Below, piece after piece: positions 30,994 through 42,059 of a stretch of 64,000 nucleotides of DNA. Position numbers and translations under genes: made by a program. Below the pieces are notes generated by a model, which was not told the origin of the DNA, did not search any database, and saw nothing but the letters and a program-made list of their open reading frames with translations. Positions within the stretch are counted from its first letter, which is position 1; each line of letters opens with the position of its first letter. The DNA lies in contig JACEFZ010002074.1 of NCBI GenBank assembly GCA_014155875.1, positions 62,001-126,000 of the forward strand, in the 5' to 3' direction. The DNA comes from Cepaea nemoralis (Eukaryota; Mollusca; Gastropoda; Stylommatophora; Helicidae).

Positions 30994-31131
30994 GTCACTG
31001 TTGCCAGATATTCTGGACCTTTACATGATAGAAAAGAAAAGTCGACATGATGCAATCTTCTACTCCTTTTATGTCTTCTTCAGCAAGCTGGCCGGTGGAG
31101 TTGCTCTGGCTGCTTCCCAGGTTGCTTTAGA
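30994..31131 (+). CDS. MFSD2: MFSD2-like symporter, internal exon
   Basis: The acceptor TCTCTCCAG is at 30985-30993 and the donor GTGAGT at 31132. The exon completes the Trp codon and reads SLLPDILDLY, then AIFYSFYVFFSKLAGGVALA, matching the MFSD2 LLPWS.LPD..D and FFSFYVFFTK-type motifs of the C-terminal half, where the motif lies on a cytoplasmic loop and the rest forms a membrane helix. It ends in phase 2, compatible with the next exon. The intron downstream starts directly with a minisatellite built on this exon-intron junction. Confidence 0.85.
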
Positions 31132-31610
31132 GTGAGTCTGCATGTATGGTCTTTAGATAGAGTCTTGATTTTAGAGTGAATCTGCATGTATGGTTCTTTA
31201 GATAGGTAGTTTCTTGATTTTAGAGTGTGTCTACATGTATGGTTCTTTAGATAGAAAGTTTGTTGATTTTAGAGTGAGTCTACATGCATGGTTCTTTAGA
31301 TAGGTAGTTTGTTGATTTTAGAGTAAGACTGCATGTATGGTTCTTTAGATAGTTAGTTTCTTAACTTTAGAGTGTGTCTACATGTATGGTTCTTTAGATA
31401 GAAAGTTTGTTGATTTTAGAGTGTGTCTACATGTATGGTTCTTTAGATAGAAAGTTTGTTGATTTTAGAGTGAGTCTACATGTATGGTTCTTTAGATAGT
31501 TAGTTTGTTGATTTTAGAGTGAGTCTACATGTATGGTTCTTTAGATGGGTAGTTTCTTGACTTTTAGTGAGTCTGCATGTATGGTTCTTTAGATAGGTAG
31601 TTTATTGGCA
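31126..31610 (+). repeat. Minisatellite (about 49 bp, ten units) containing repeated 5' splice sites
   Basis: Units of TTTTAGAGTGAGTCTACATG plus TATGGTTCTTTAGATAG and a TAGTTTGTTGA spacer. The first unit is the real exon end (TTTAGA|GTGAGT). Later units carry GTGAGT at about 31275, 31470, 31520 and 31567, and GTGAAT, GTGTGT or GTAAGA in the rest. Confidence 0.85.
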
Positions 31611-32029
31611 CAATTTGTTAACTCTTAACTCACATGGTCTCAGAAGATCACATCAGCTGTTCAAGTGGAAAAATAAAGGTAAGAATGAAATCACAAGTGT
31701 ATACACTTTCACAAGGGCCGAATACACACATCTTGTGAAAGAGGTTCAAAGACAAGAGGATTGACTTCACCAGTTTCTGACCCACATAGCTTCGTTGTCT
31801 TTTCACAGAGCAGCCTGCCAAAAGCATCATGCAGAGCTTCAGCGACAACTCCCATGGGTCTCTGAACACATTGCACCCGTGAACTGAATGATGAAGTCTG
31901 AATATGAACCCATGACCTTTGTAGTTTGAGAGTGGCTTGACCCATTCACCATAGAGACCCAGACTCACCTTGTTAATAACAGATAGGTTGACACATTTCT
32001 TTAGTATGGTCTATTTCTTCTTCTTTTGA
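31611..32029. other. Unassigned intronic sequence
   Basis: No gene or clear repeat; frames on the minus strand have no domain. Confidence 0.4.
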
Positions 32030-32330
32030 ATTTAGATATGAATGATTCCAAGGAAGGAGATTTTATGCACTCTTTCTAATTCTGATTGTAAATTGGTATT
32101 CATTTCTCTAAGGTTGTTCTTGATACCATCACTCCAACTTTTACATAGTCTTCCCCTTGCTCTGCATCCATTATATTTCTTCACTGTGGCTGTTTGTGGC
32201 TGGTAATACCAGGGCATTCTTGTGAAGTGGCCAGACCATTTAATCTATTGTTCGTTAATGAAGAGCATGACTGGTTTCAAACCTAGTCTTCTTCTAATTC
32301 CTAATTCTATATCTCAGTTACTTCCTCAAC
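32030..32330 (-). pseudogene. LINE 3' scrap
   Basis: The minus strand gives MPWYYQPQTATVKKYNG, RGRLCKSWSDGIKNNL, the degenerate C-terminal R.R..W.D.I pattern of LINE proteins, preceded by a W.GHFTR-like phrase near 32235. Confidence 0.5.
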
Positions 32331-32334
32331 TCTT

Positions 32335-32570
32335 CTAAGGCACCTCCCTGTGATCATGGGTTTGAATTTTCATTGAAGTAAATTTTTAAAACTGCTCCCA
32401 GATTGACCAGCCAAAATAACTGCTAGAAAATGTCTGCGGAAATAAAGGCGGCCATTGTGATACTAACCACTTGAGTGCCAGCTGGTCTTTACAAATATGG
32501 GGCGAGCATTATATGCCCAAAATGTTTCAAGGCTGGTAAAAGAGACTGTTACTTTTTAAATGTACTGACT
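32335..32570 (+). repeat. SINE S2 copy
   Basis: ATGGGTTTGAATTTTCATTG near the start is the degenerate box B; ATATGGGGCGAGCATTATAT matches the S2 body. It ends 20 bp before an MFSD2 exon. Confidence 0.65.
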
Positions 32571-32590
32571 CCACAACACTCTCTCCACAG

Positions 32591-32773
32591 CTATGGTGGT
32601 TATGTTAGCGGTGTGTGCCAACAGCCTGAAAGTGTGGACCAAACTTTGCGTCTGCTGATGACACCTGGCCCAATAATCGTGACTTTAATATCCCTTGTAA
32701 CTTTGTACATGTACCCTATAAATGAGAGCAAGAGAAAATGGATACGAGAAACCATGACTTCTATGTCAATTGA
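32591..32773 (+). CDS. MFSD2: MFSD2-like symporter, internal exon
   Basis: The acceptor CTCTCCACAG ends at 32590 and the donor GTAAGT starts at 32774. With the split codon it reads YGGYVSGVCQQPESVDQTLR, then a hydrophobic helix (PGPIIVTLISLVTLYMYPI) and NESKRKW. This matches the MFSD2 end region with the GC.QPE..K.TL motif, the last transmembrane helix and the basic cytoplasmic tail. Phase 2 at its end joins the last exon at 36777. Confidence 0.85.
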
Positions 32774-33449
32774 GTAAGTTGCTGTATTCTACTTCCTACT
32801 TTATCTTATTGGCTGTTAGTAATTGCCCTCTAAAGTATAACATTAATTGTTAGTTGAGGTAAAGGCACATTCGTATAACGTTTGGTCATTTAAACTGACA
32901 TGGCATGAGGCGAGTGGGACGAGGTTTGGTGTTCACTATGGGAGGGAAAGACTGACCACCTATTGTTCCAGGCACTTAGGGATACAGAATCTGAGGGTCC
33001 TAACACTTCCCGTTCCCACAGCAGGTTTCTGCTATGGTACTTGTTTTTATTTTTTATTTTTAAATATGTGCTCTAAAACTAGTTGTAATTTGTTTTAAAT
33101 TCTACCATTGATACTCTGAATGTAGAGGTACCTTACAATAGTGGTTCTCAATCATATCGCACATGGCTCCCTTTTGAGTCTTGTTTGTGATTGTGCCCAT
33201 GTTTGTACCTTTTAATTGTTGTTAGTTAAAAATAGCTACTTTTCCACATGTACAATACATTAATCTGAACTGTATTATGTGAGGTCAATTTATTTGTTGC
33301 AGAACAATTAATTAGTTATATATAGACATCATTGTGTAAAAGCAAACACTGTACTTCAGAACATACAATGCCTGATGAAAACCATGGCCTTAGGGTATTG
33401 CTTATTTTGTCTTGTGTTCTTTTTTAATTTCAACATAGTTGGATAGACA
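32774..33449. other. MFSD2 intron, unassigned
   Basis: AT-rich; nothing recognised. Confidence 0.4.
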
Positions 33450-33965
33450 TTACTGTTGTTCACTAAACTGAGGCCAGTGAGAAGGTTTCAACAAGGGCCA
33501 ACAGAAACAGCAAAGGAATTATTGTCAGACTGCACTAAAATAGATCACATATATGTTGCTAAAGTAAACAAGAAATAGCAAAGAACTTTGAAAGAAAAGT
33601 TGTATAAACTTAACTATAGCTAACAGAAACAACAAGGGGGAAAATAGCATAAACCTAGCTATAGCAAACAGAAAAACAAGGGGGAAATAGCATAAACCTA
33701 GCTATAGCAAACAGAAAAACAAGGGGAGAAATAGCATAATCTTAGCTATAGCAACAAGAAACAAGGGAAATAATTTAGCTATATCAAACAGAAACAACAT
33801 GGAATTATTGTCAGAATACGGTAAATATTTCGTAAACTTAGCCAAGATGAAATGAAACAATAAAGGAACTTTTGATAGGCTACACTAAAAGAAGTTGCAT
33901 CTACTTAGTCATGGCAACAAAAACAATTAAGAAACTATTATCAGACCACAGTATAAAAAGTCATT
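33450..33965 (+). repeat. Imperfect tandem repeat, about 48 bp
   Basis: Units of CTAGCTATAGCAAACAGAAA plus ACAAGGGGGAAATAGCATAA; best preserved at 33610-33780, more diverged outside. Confidence 0.65.
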
Positions 33966-33969
33966 TGTA

Positions 33970-34090
33970 TATCCTTTACAAGACATCGCAGTCAGCCCAA
34001 ACATTTTTTGGCTGTTTGTGATTTCTTGGCAAGTTTACATTCAGTAGTTTGCCATTAGTTTCTGAATGATCAGGCTCATGCCATTGTATG
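33970..34090 (-). repeat. Dispersed repeat S1, diverged copy
   Basis: CCTTTACAAGACATCGCAGT, TTCTTGGCAAG and TTTGCCATTAGTTTCTGAAT match the reverse S1 sequence. Confidence 0.5.
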
Positions 34091-34384
34091 AAAACCAGCA
34101 CAAGACAATCTGCTTCCGAATTGCTCACAGCTGTGTTTCAAATGCCGTCTGTGGGATTGCTAGTTGCATTCATAACCCTCTCGCCACAGCACTGGGTGTA
34201 TAAAAGATGTCAAATTTAACCACATTACCGGGTGTATAAAAGATCTCATAAATTTAGCCACAACAAACAAATATAAAAAAGAAGCTGTTAACAGACTACA
34301 GCAAAACATACCCCATAAGCCTGGCCTTGGCAACAGAAACAACAAAGAAGCTACAGTAAAAGAGATTTCATACATTTACCATTC

Positions 34385-35310
34385 TCATCTCATCTCATCA
34401 TGTACCTCTTGTACCTTGCGGTGTCGAGGTGAAGTATAAACATCGTGAGAGTGTTTATACTTTTATGGGCTTCATATATCGATATTCCCATGGACTCTGC
34501 TATTCCCTCCGCCCAACGTTTACGTGGTCGGCCTCTTCCTCTGTTTCCATCTGGTCTGTACATCATTGCTTGTTGTGGTATGCTGTTGACTGGTAACCTA
34601 CTTGCATGGCCAAACCATTTGACTTGCTGCTTTCTAATAAAATCTAGTGCTGCTTTAACCCTCACTTTAGTCCTGATTTCTTCATTTCTGATCTTATCTC
34701 TTCTTGATATATTGCGTATTCTTCTCAGGAACCTCATTTCTGTTGTTGTGATTTTTCTTTTCTCTTTTTCTGTCATTGTCCAGGTTTAGCATTGGTAGCA
34801 TAGAGTTGGTAGGAAGATTGTGTTGTAAAGTGCTTTCTTAGTAGTTATTGATGCATGTTTGTTCTTTAGTATTGGTGCCATTTGTCCAATGAGTTGATTT
34901 GCCTTATTGCACCTATTTTCGATCTCGTCTTCTGATCTGCCATTTGATGATATTATACTTCCTAGGTACTTGAACCTCTTTACTTGTTTCAAGGGATGTT
35001 CGTTTAGGTGAATTGTTGTTGTTTGTTCTTCTTTAGTTATAGTCATTACCTCTGTTTTGCTTGTGCTAAGTTTCATGTTATGTTCCCTACACGTTTCGTT
35101 TAGACTATTCATGTGGTCTTGTAATTCAGCTTCTGATTTTGCTATTAGTGCTTGGTCGTCCGCAAGCAGATTCTCTAATGGTTAGATTTGCAGATGGTTC
35201 TTCTGTGTTCTCGTCATGCGGTATTCTTGCTGTCTCTGCTTGGCTGGTTTCTTTACATATGTTTACCATTCTCAGTTTGGGTTTAATTTGAAAGCTTGCT
35301 GACCACAATT
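34385..35310 (-). pseudogene. Family W LINE, C-terminal half, in an MFSD2 intron
   Basis: Minus-strand order: MKLSTSKTEVMTI and FKYLGSIISSNGRSEDEI (RT thumb) at 35112-34786, a frame break, then EMRFLRRIRNISRRDKIRN, QVKWFGHASRLP and GRGRPRKRWAEGIAES to 34390. A few residues upstream (35126-35308) belong to the pre-catalytic part. The catalytic box and N-terminus are missing. Antisense to MFSD2. Confidence 0.75.
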
Positions 35311-35784
35311 TGCTAACGATGTTTGACTTCTGCTGCTGACCACAATATACTAACGATGTTTGACTTCTGCTGCTCGCTTCAATGCTTCACATGTATTAAC
35401 TGATTCAGAGTCAAAGGATAGTATATTACCAGATGTGACCTCCCATTTGGACAGAAGGATGATATAAATCGCTATACTAGAGTCATTATGTTATATGTTT
35501 TGTTTCTTTGTATCTTTCACAGTTTCAATGCTCAGCAAACATAAATTTACATTATAATACTTGTTGATGTGATTAGGCACCATTTTTGGTCCAATCTTAC
35601 ATTTTGTTTGACACTGAATCAGTGACCTGCCTCTGTATTCCTGGACAATGATTTCCCTGTTTGACCTCTTTGTCGCTGGCAAAGATGTCATCTCATAGAT
35701 TATAACAGGACTACTAGATGTTACACAAGTCTTCTACAGTAGGTAATGAGTGCTGGAATGCCTTCTATTTTTGTAGCAAGCTGG
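35311..35784. other. MFSD2 intron, unassigned
   Basis: A short direct duplication of GCTGACCACAAT near 35295 and 35334; otherwise nothing recognised. Confidence 0.4.
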
Positions 35785-36045
35785 GTGCCTAATATTTATC
35801 TAAACGTCTCACATTGTTCACAAAATATTTATCTAAACGTCTCACATTGTTCACAAAATATTTATCTAAATGCCACACATTGTTCACAAAATATTTATCT
35901 AAATGCCACACATTTTTCACAAAATATTTATCTAAATGACTCACACTTTTCACAAAATATTTACCTAAATGTCTTACATTGTTTACAAAATATTTATCTA
36001 AAACTCACACACCGTTCCCAAAATATTTATCTAAAAGTCACACAT
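35785..36045 (+). repeat. 33-bp minisatellite, about eight units
   Basis: Units of AAAATATTTATCTAAA plus CGTCTCACATTGTTCAC. Because the unit is a multiple of three, it creates a spurious repeated open frame. Confidence 0.85.
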
Positions 36046-36189
36046 TCATAAAACATAAACACAAGACCCCTAGCAAGAAATTGCTTCCATTTTTAGCATA
36101 TGTCCTAACTGCTAAATCAGCAGATCCGCTAGAGACATTAATTTTTTTCCTTTCCCATTTTCTTAATTTACCCGTTTTCATATTCAAAT

Positions 36190-36680
36190 AATCATAATGA
36201 CTGACTGACTGGCACCTTGCCGTCTTGACAGGTGATAGTTTGTAAAATGGAGTTATACCTCTCCATAACACAAAGCCTGGGCTGAATTTAGAGACCATGT
36301 GTTGCCCATGCAGCATGATCTTTCTCTCGGCCTGTCTAGTGTACTCCAGAGGAAAGGTAACACCAATACGTCTGGAACAAGACAAGCTGCAGAAGCTGCC
36401 GGATCAGCAAAGTAATGCTCTAACTGTCCGCCTGTCAGAGCTTCAATCCCAGACCAGTTGCCAACCAAGGCTTAGGGCCTGGTCTGCCCTGCCATGACAT
36501 TTAGTCTTTAGGATGCATTTCCTTGCACTAGGATAAGGCTTGTACCCTCCCAATTGCGCTCCTCCGCCCGAAGCCGTTGGCACAATGTGGGGTGTCAGGT
36601 TTGGTAAGCGTCGCCCAACATTCGGCGCTAACAGAAGCAGGTAGTTCCGTCTACACAGTAGCTCAGTCATATCTAACTAA
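36190..36680 (+). repeat. Dispersed repeat S4
   Basis: CTTGACAGGTGATAGTTTGT, GGAGTTATACCTC, GAGACCATGTGTTGCCCATG and GCTAACAGAAGCAGGTAGT match 62760-63125 almost throughout. Class unknown. Confidence 0.7.
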
Positions 36681-36776
36681 AAGACCTGACATCCAAATAA
36701 TCATAATAATACAATTAATATTATGTGAAATTTTAAAAGTTCTTATTATAATGATTAATTATACTTATATTCACAG

Positions 36777-36852
36777 GGTTGAAAAGGTGTCAATCACTGC
36801 AAGTACCAAGAGTTACAACAGCATTAAGACAGAGAATGTGACCCACATGTGA
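36777..36852 (+). CDS. MFSD2: MFSD2-like symporter, last coding exon
   Basis: The acceptor TATTCACAG ends at 36776. The first G completes a split Glu codon. The exon reads VEKVSITASTKSYNS and ends THM with TGA at 36850-36852. It encodes the hydrophilic cytoplasmic C-terminus, which is poorly conserved in MFSD2 proteins, so this exon rests mainly on splice phase and position. Confidence 0.65.
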
Positions 36853-37335
36853 CACTTCTGAAACAGAACACTCAACCTTAGAATTCTTCTTGTTATAAGT
36901 TAACCCATGCCCCTACTTCTCAACTTGTATGTCATTGACAAGCGGCCCATAATGCATGCTGAATGATTGTGATAAGATTGTATGAGGGTTGATTTATGAT
37001 TGTGATTTGATTGTATGGGGGTCGATTTACAACACATTATTTTCATCTACCAATGGAGCATAGGCCCTTAAACAACTTACACAAAGTCTTTTTATAGACT
37101 TGCTCATGATTGGTTAGATTCTGCAGCTTAATTTTCTATGGTAGGAGGTAGCCAGTATACCCAACCCTCCTTAGTCGCCTCTTATGACATGTATGGTAAG
37201 TTACGGGGTTGCTATTCTTTGCTTCCCTTATGGACCTGTTGTAACAACTACTTACGGGCAACTTTGTTATGGCCTTAACTAGTTCTTATAATGATTTTGC
37301 TATATGTTTTTAATGACTTTAATTACATGTATTAA
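36853..37335 (+). other. Likely MFSD2 3' untranslated region and flank
   Basis: No polyadenylation signal clearly visible before the LINE at 37341. Confidence 0.35.
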
Positions 37336-37340
37336 CTATT

Positions 37341-38355
37341 ATGGCCTTAGATCTACAAATTGATGGGAAAGACATTAGACTTATAAAAAACATATATTGG
37401 AAACAACAAGCTGCAATAAGGATTGATAATGAAATGGGACAGTATCAGCCAATTAAGAGAGGTGTTGGGCAGGGATGTGTGGTGTCTCCAGATCTTTTTT
37501 CCCTATACAGTGCAAAATATTTTCAGAAATGTAGAGGATATAAATGGAATCAGCATTGGAGGACGAAACATCAATAACATTAGATATGCAGATGATACAG
37601 TATTAATTGCAGACAATGCGCAGGACCTGCAACAATTAGTAGATGCGGTTGTTGTACACAGTGAGCAACTGGGGTAAATTGTAAAAAGACTCAGGTTATG
37701 GTCGTAACTAGGAAGGAAGAAGTCCCAGAATGTAATATACAAGTAAATGGAAATATTCTTCAACAAGTGAATCGGTACAATTATCTTGGAACAGTCATAA
37801 CATCTGATGGGAGATGCCTTGAAGAGATTAGAAAAAGAATCGCCATGGCGAAAGTAGCCTTTAGCAAGATGAAAAACATTCTGACCAATAAAAAGATGTC
37901 AATTGAAACGAGAAAAAGAGTGTTGAGGGGATACATAGAGCCTGTTCTTTTGTATGGATGTGAAACTTGGACAATGAGCAGTCAAGCTGAAAAGCATCTG
38001 ATGGCTGCAGAAATGTGGTTTCTGAGGATAATGCAAAGAATACCATGGACAGACAGAAAAACCAATGACCAAGTACTACAGGAGACAAATGAACATCGTA
38101 AACTGATTAGAGGAATTAGACGTAGACAGTCAAAATCTTTTGGACATGTTATGAGAAGAAATGGATTGGAGAACTTAGTGACAACTGGCAAGATCGAAGG
38201 GAACAGACCAAGAGGAAGACCGAGAGGAAAATACCTGGATGGCTTGGCCACATGGCATGGATGAGACAGGAACACTGAGCTGATCCACGACACTGGTGAT
38301 CGAGTGAAATGGCGAGTCATGACCGCCCACGCTTTCCGGCATGGCACATGATTGA
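37341..38355 (+). pseudogene. Family Y LINE, 5'-truncated
   Basis: Begins inside RT (DLQIDGKDIRLIKNIYWKQQ), with GQGCVVSPDLFSLY, a frame break near 37520, RYADDTVLIADN (catalytic YADD intact), a second break near 37675, then YNYLGTVITSDGRC through GRPRGKYLDGLATWHG. A stop at 38262 cuts the last motif; the family end (RHGT-like) is reached at 38350. It is the best preserved + strand C-terminus of the family. Confidence 0.8.
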
Positions 38356-38720
38356 TTTATTATGGCCTTAACTACAATCTTATCATGACCTTAACAATCT
38401 TATTATAACGTTAACTATAAATTTATTATGGCCTTAATTATAAGTTTCTAATGGCCACAACTACGCATTTTGTATGGACTTATGGAAATTTGTTATGGGC
38501 TTAATGACAAGTTTATTATGACCTTTACTACAAGCTTATTATGACCTTAACTAATTTTATTATAACCTTAATTATAAATTTATTATGGCCTTAATTATAA
38601 GTTTCTAATGGGCAGATCACACATTTTGAGTGGACTTATGCAAGTTTATTATAGGCTTAATGACAAATTTATTATAGCCGTAAGTGCAAGTTTGTTATAA
38701 CCTGAACTATATGATATGAT
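38356..38720 (+). repeat. Diverged tandem repeat around TTATTATGGCCTTAA
   Basis: The phrase TTATTATGGCCTTAA or variants recurs about every 25-35 bp. Confidence 0.6.
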
Positions 38721-39544
38721 GTGTTTATATAATATTAGTGTTAAATCACATGTAACAAAATATAAATAGGAAAATAACCTTAATATTAATTGTTCACATG
38801 CATTTGTTAATAATGGTTTGTGTGCTAAACCTTCTGTGACTGACAGAGTTAAGACAACACTAAACTATTTGGTAGTAGACGGCTTCACTCTTCAATGGCT
38901 AAATACAAAATAATCAGGAGATATACAGTATTTACAGTCATAGCAGGATTTTTTATATGAAACCCTTGTTTGTAGATATTATATTAATACTTTTTTTCCT
39001 TCAAAGTTGGAACTATATGATAAACCAAAATGGCAACTGACTTAAATGCTCAGACACACTAAATATGCACACAAATTGTATGTTTAACTTTTCTTGAGGT
39101 AATAAACATAATATTAATAATTATAAATGTACTCTGGATTTATTTTGAGAAGAATAAACCTAAATTAATGATTACTAAAACTGGCCAGTTGAAAGGTTCA
39201 TCAAGCATAGTTAAATTGTAATTAATAATTGTTGCTGAAATTTTGTCATTGTTACTTTAGTTTATAATGTACAAGAGAGAAAAAAAATGTAGCTTTATAT
39301 AGCTTGGAACTATAATTCCGTGAAGTATTTTGTATTATGTCAGTTAATTGTATTAACTCTTTACGTCTTGAGCACTGCATAATGTATTCTTGGTGCTTCC
39401 CCATATATTCCAAACATCATGGCATTCGTCTTCAGTGCATGCTAAAGAAATCTAGCTACCGTATTGCCAGTTTGCATACTCTGTATATTCTGACAACACA
39501 TCGTGGCTTGCACTGGTATCTTTTCCTTGGATGGTATAATAAAA
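38721..39544. other. AT-rich intergenic sequence
   Basis: Nothing recognised; AATAAA words at 39100 and 39152 have no assigned transcript. Confidence 0.4.
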
Positions 39545-40020
39545 GAAGGGAGATGTTTGTGTGGTATCTTGTGGGGCGTTTGTTGCAAATACCTTGGACT
39601 GTCAGAGTAACTAATAACAAGTGCCTAGAAAAGTAGAACATTATATACAAATATAAGAAATTTATGAATGACATTGATAGTAGTGGGTACATTCCTAGTA
39701 TTCTATTAAAATCCATCTTTATAGCTCTGCCAAGGACACCAAGCACTGTAGAATGTAAATATCATCGCACAATAAGTCTTTATGGGTCATAAATCATAGC
39801 TGTTAACAAGAATAATTATAAGAAGAATTAGAAACAGGATTAAACCAGTAATTAATGATGAACTATGTGGAATTGTTGAGGGAAAGGGCACAAGTCAGTG
39901 CCATATTTATATATAAATATACATAGAAAAAGCTATATCTGTAAAAACAGACCTGTACTTATGCTTCATAGACTGCACAAAAGCGTTTGTTAATCTTTGA
40001 TCGCAAAGATTTGTGAATAA
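39545..40020 (+). pseudogene. Highly decayed LINE scraps
   Basis: LQIPWTVRVTNNKCLEK (39585-39635) is a C-terminal LINE motif; then IALPRTPSTVECKYHRTISL (39721-39780) and a KAFVN-like phrase near 39980 are RT motifs normally upstream of it, so the pieces are rearranged. Confidence 0.5.
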
Positions 40021-40064
40021 TAAAGTGGTAGAAGGGACAGAGAAATATCAAGAGGAATTATGCT

Positions 40065-40080
40065 GGGGGGGGGGGGGGGG
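40065..40080 (+). repeat. Poly-G run (16 nt)
   Basis: Uninterrupted G; potential assembly-sensitive or quadruplex-forming run. Confidence 0.9.
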
Positions 40081-40587
40081 AATTGAGGCTGTGGCATTGA
40101 GGAATATCATCAAAAGGACTGAATTAAAACATCAGAGACTGAGATCTCTGGAAATGCCTGGTTGCCTTCACCAGTTGGTTAGGCACACAATTATGATAAT
40201 CACCTGGAACTTAAAGGGTTACCTCAGGCTTTGTCTTCTTCATAGAAAATGTTGTTTCTGTAACCAGGACCAGCAGCTATGAGCAGAAAACACCTGATGG
40301 ATAGAACCATAAGAGAAATGGCAATCATGGTTGTGTCTCCATGTCCGTCATGTCAAGACATAGGAACAGACAAGTAGAATAGAGACACAAACTTACTGTC
40401 TGGGTACCATTAAAGGCCAGGGACTGCAAACTAAAAATAACTGCTCGTTGAAGTCAGATGCTCTGAGCTACAAGCTTAGTGAAACAGTGCAATGTAACTC
40501 ACTTCAGAAAAATTACATGGAGATGACCACAAGTTCATGTTGACTGCTGCTTTCTGTAAATATACTCAAGTTGATGGTTGAGGGTGT
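40081..40587. other. Unassigned sequence
   Basis: No gene or repeat recognised. Confidence 0.35.
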
Positions 40588-40685
40588 ATGAAAAGGAGAA
40601 GAAGAAAGAGGAGGAAGGAAGATGAAAGAAGAAGAAGGAAGAGGAAGAAGAAGGAGGATGATGAAGAAGAAGGAAGAAGAAGATT
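40588..40685 (+). repeat. Purine-only GAAGAA/GGAGGA tract
   Basis: Nearly pure purine on the + strand for about 95 bp; could adopt triplex structure (inference). Confidence 0.85.
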
Positions 40686-40711
40686 ATAGCATTCTAACTG
40701 TAAATATACTA

Positions 40712-40949
40712 CGGTGTTTGTAAAGTCTCACTACTCTTTGTATGTAGAATAAATTTGAAAAATGAAGTATATGTTGTCATCAAAATATGTGGCTCCAAAT
40801 TCCATCGTGAAGCAATATGGAGCGAATGGCTGTCGTCTGCTGGAGTAATTCTTCGCACTCCAGCTAGAATGTTGTTATCAATGGAAGAAAGAATTTTTTT
40901 TCAAATGTGTTCTACATACAAAGTGTAGTAAGACTTTACAAAAACCCTG
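40712..40949. mobile_element. 238-bp MITE, mariner-type
   Basis: TA on both sides (40710-40711, 40950-40951). Inverted ends of about 38 bp: GTTTGTAAAGTCTCACTAC at the left against its near-perfect reverse complement at the right, where GTAGTAAGACTTTACAAA reads on the + strand. No coding capacity. Different from the 284-bp MITE. Confidence 0.8.
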
Positions 40950-41104
40950 TACAATACTATGTTGATGTAAATTATGTTGATTTTATAAATACAGTACTTT
41001 ATTTCCTATATAAGTATGTTGATTTTACATACAGAATCATCATATCTATCATCATTATTAAGAAATATAGCCATAACAGAATGTTTCTCTTATCACAGCT
41101 TGTC

Positions 41105-41445
41105 TGAATGTTTCTTGATCTTTTGGCAGTATTCCTCGCTTGTTCATTGCAATTTTGAGTTTTGTTGATGGTTTGTGGTTAATGGAACTGATTGTCTAAC
41201 CTCTTGACATAACTTCCACAAGATTCACATCAACAATGTGTCAAAATACAGTGTTCATAACCTTTCCTGCTGATGGAATTGTCTTCAGTTTCTTTGATTT
41301 TGTTGATGTGGATGATTCCACTTCATTGACTGCATTTCCATCTCTGCTTCAAAATGATGCACCCAGGTTTCATCACCTGTAACTATTTTTGACAAAACGT
41401 TCTCTCTCTCAGCATCCAAATGCTCCAACATTTCAGAACTAATTT
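41105..41445 (-). pseudogene. Mariner transposase relic
   Basis: The minus strand gives LSKIVTGDETWVHHFEAEME and MKWNHPH, then a PSAGK/MNTVFW-like block across frame changes. GDETW carries the first catalytic Asp of mariner-type (DD34D) transposases. Both ends of the gene are missing. Confidence 0.75.
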
Positions 41446-41584
41446 TTTAAAATTTTATTTTATTTGTTTTTTAAATGTTGCATATCCCTTTACAATTACA
41501 TAAATAAACACACATAATATTATTTGGCACTCACAGAAGAAAGAAATATGTAATTGTCTTAGTGGCCTCAACAGTTCTCCCCAT

Positions 41585-41830
41585 TGATTTCATATCCCTT
41601 TACAGGACGTTGCAGTCAACACCAGCATCTTTCAGCTGCTGTTGATGTACTAAGCAAGATTACGCTCAGTAGTTTGCCATTGATTTCTGAGCTACCGGCT
41701 CACATACCCCCTTAAGTTACCAATGCGGCGAGAACCGCTACTGATTCTCGCGCAGGTTACGTTTCTCACGAGAATATATGGGATTACAGAGAAAAACGTT
41801 AACTCCTAGGCGAGGGAGACCGGCAACTAA
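41585..41830 (-). repeat. Dispersed repeat S1, full-length reverse copy
   Basis: CCTTTACAGGACGTTGCAGT to GCGAGGGAGACCGGCAACT. The middle GGCGAGAACCGCTACTGATT matches 9700-9730. Confidence 0.65.
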
Positions 41831-42059
41831 CTGTATCCCATTGAAATCTGCCTTAATTTGTGAGACTTCCCGAACTCTCCTTTAACAAACCGTTGAATAT
41901 GTGAGTATTTCAAAAATATGAATCGCACTTCCATTGCTGACTAACAGTTACAAGGCCAGTTGTTGAACTGTAATGTGCTGATCATCATGAATAATGGCAT
42001 CAGCTTGGTTCAGCATGTCAGGTCTGGTAGCTGTTGTAGAACGCTCAGAGCATGGGCGA

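Noticed and set aside
31648..31968. Minus-strand 106-residue frame
   Set aside because: No recognisable domain; intronic and probably in a repeat.
35785..36045. CRISPR-like array
   Set aside because: Units are contiguous with no unique spacers; eukaryotic context.
35746..36051. 101-residue repetitive protein
   Set aside because: A 33-bp intronic minisatellite whose unit is divisible by three; no other coding sign.
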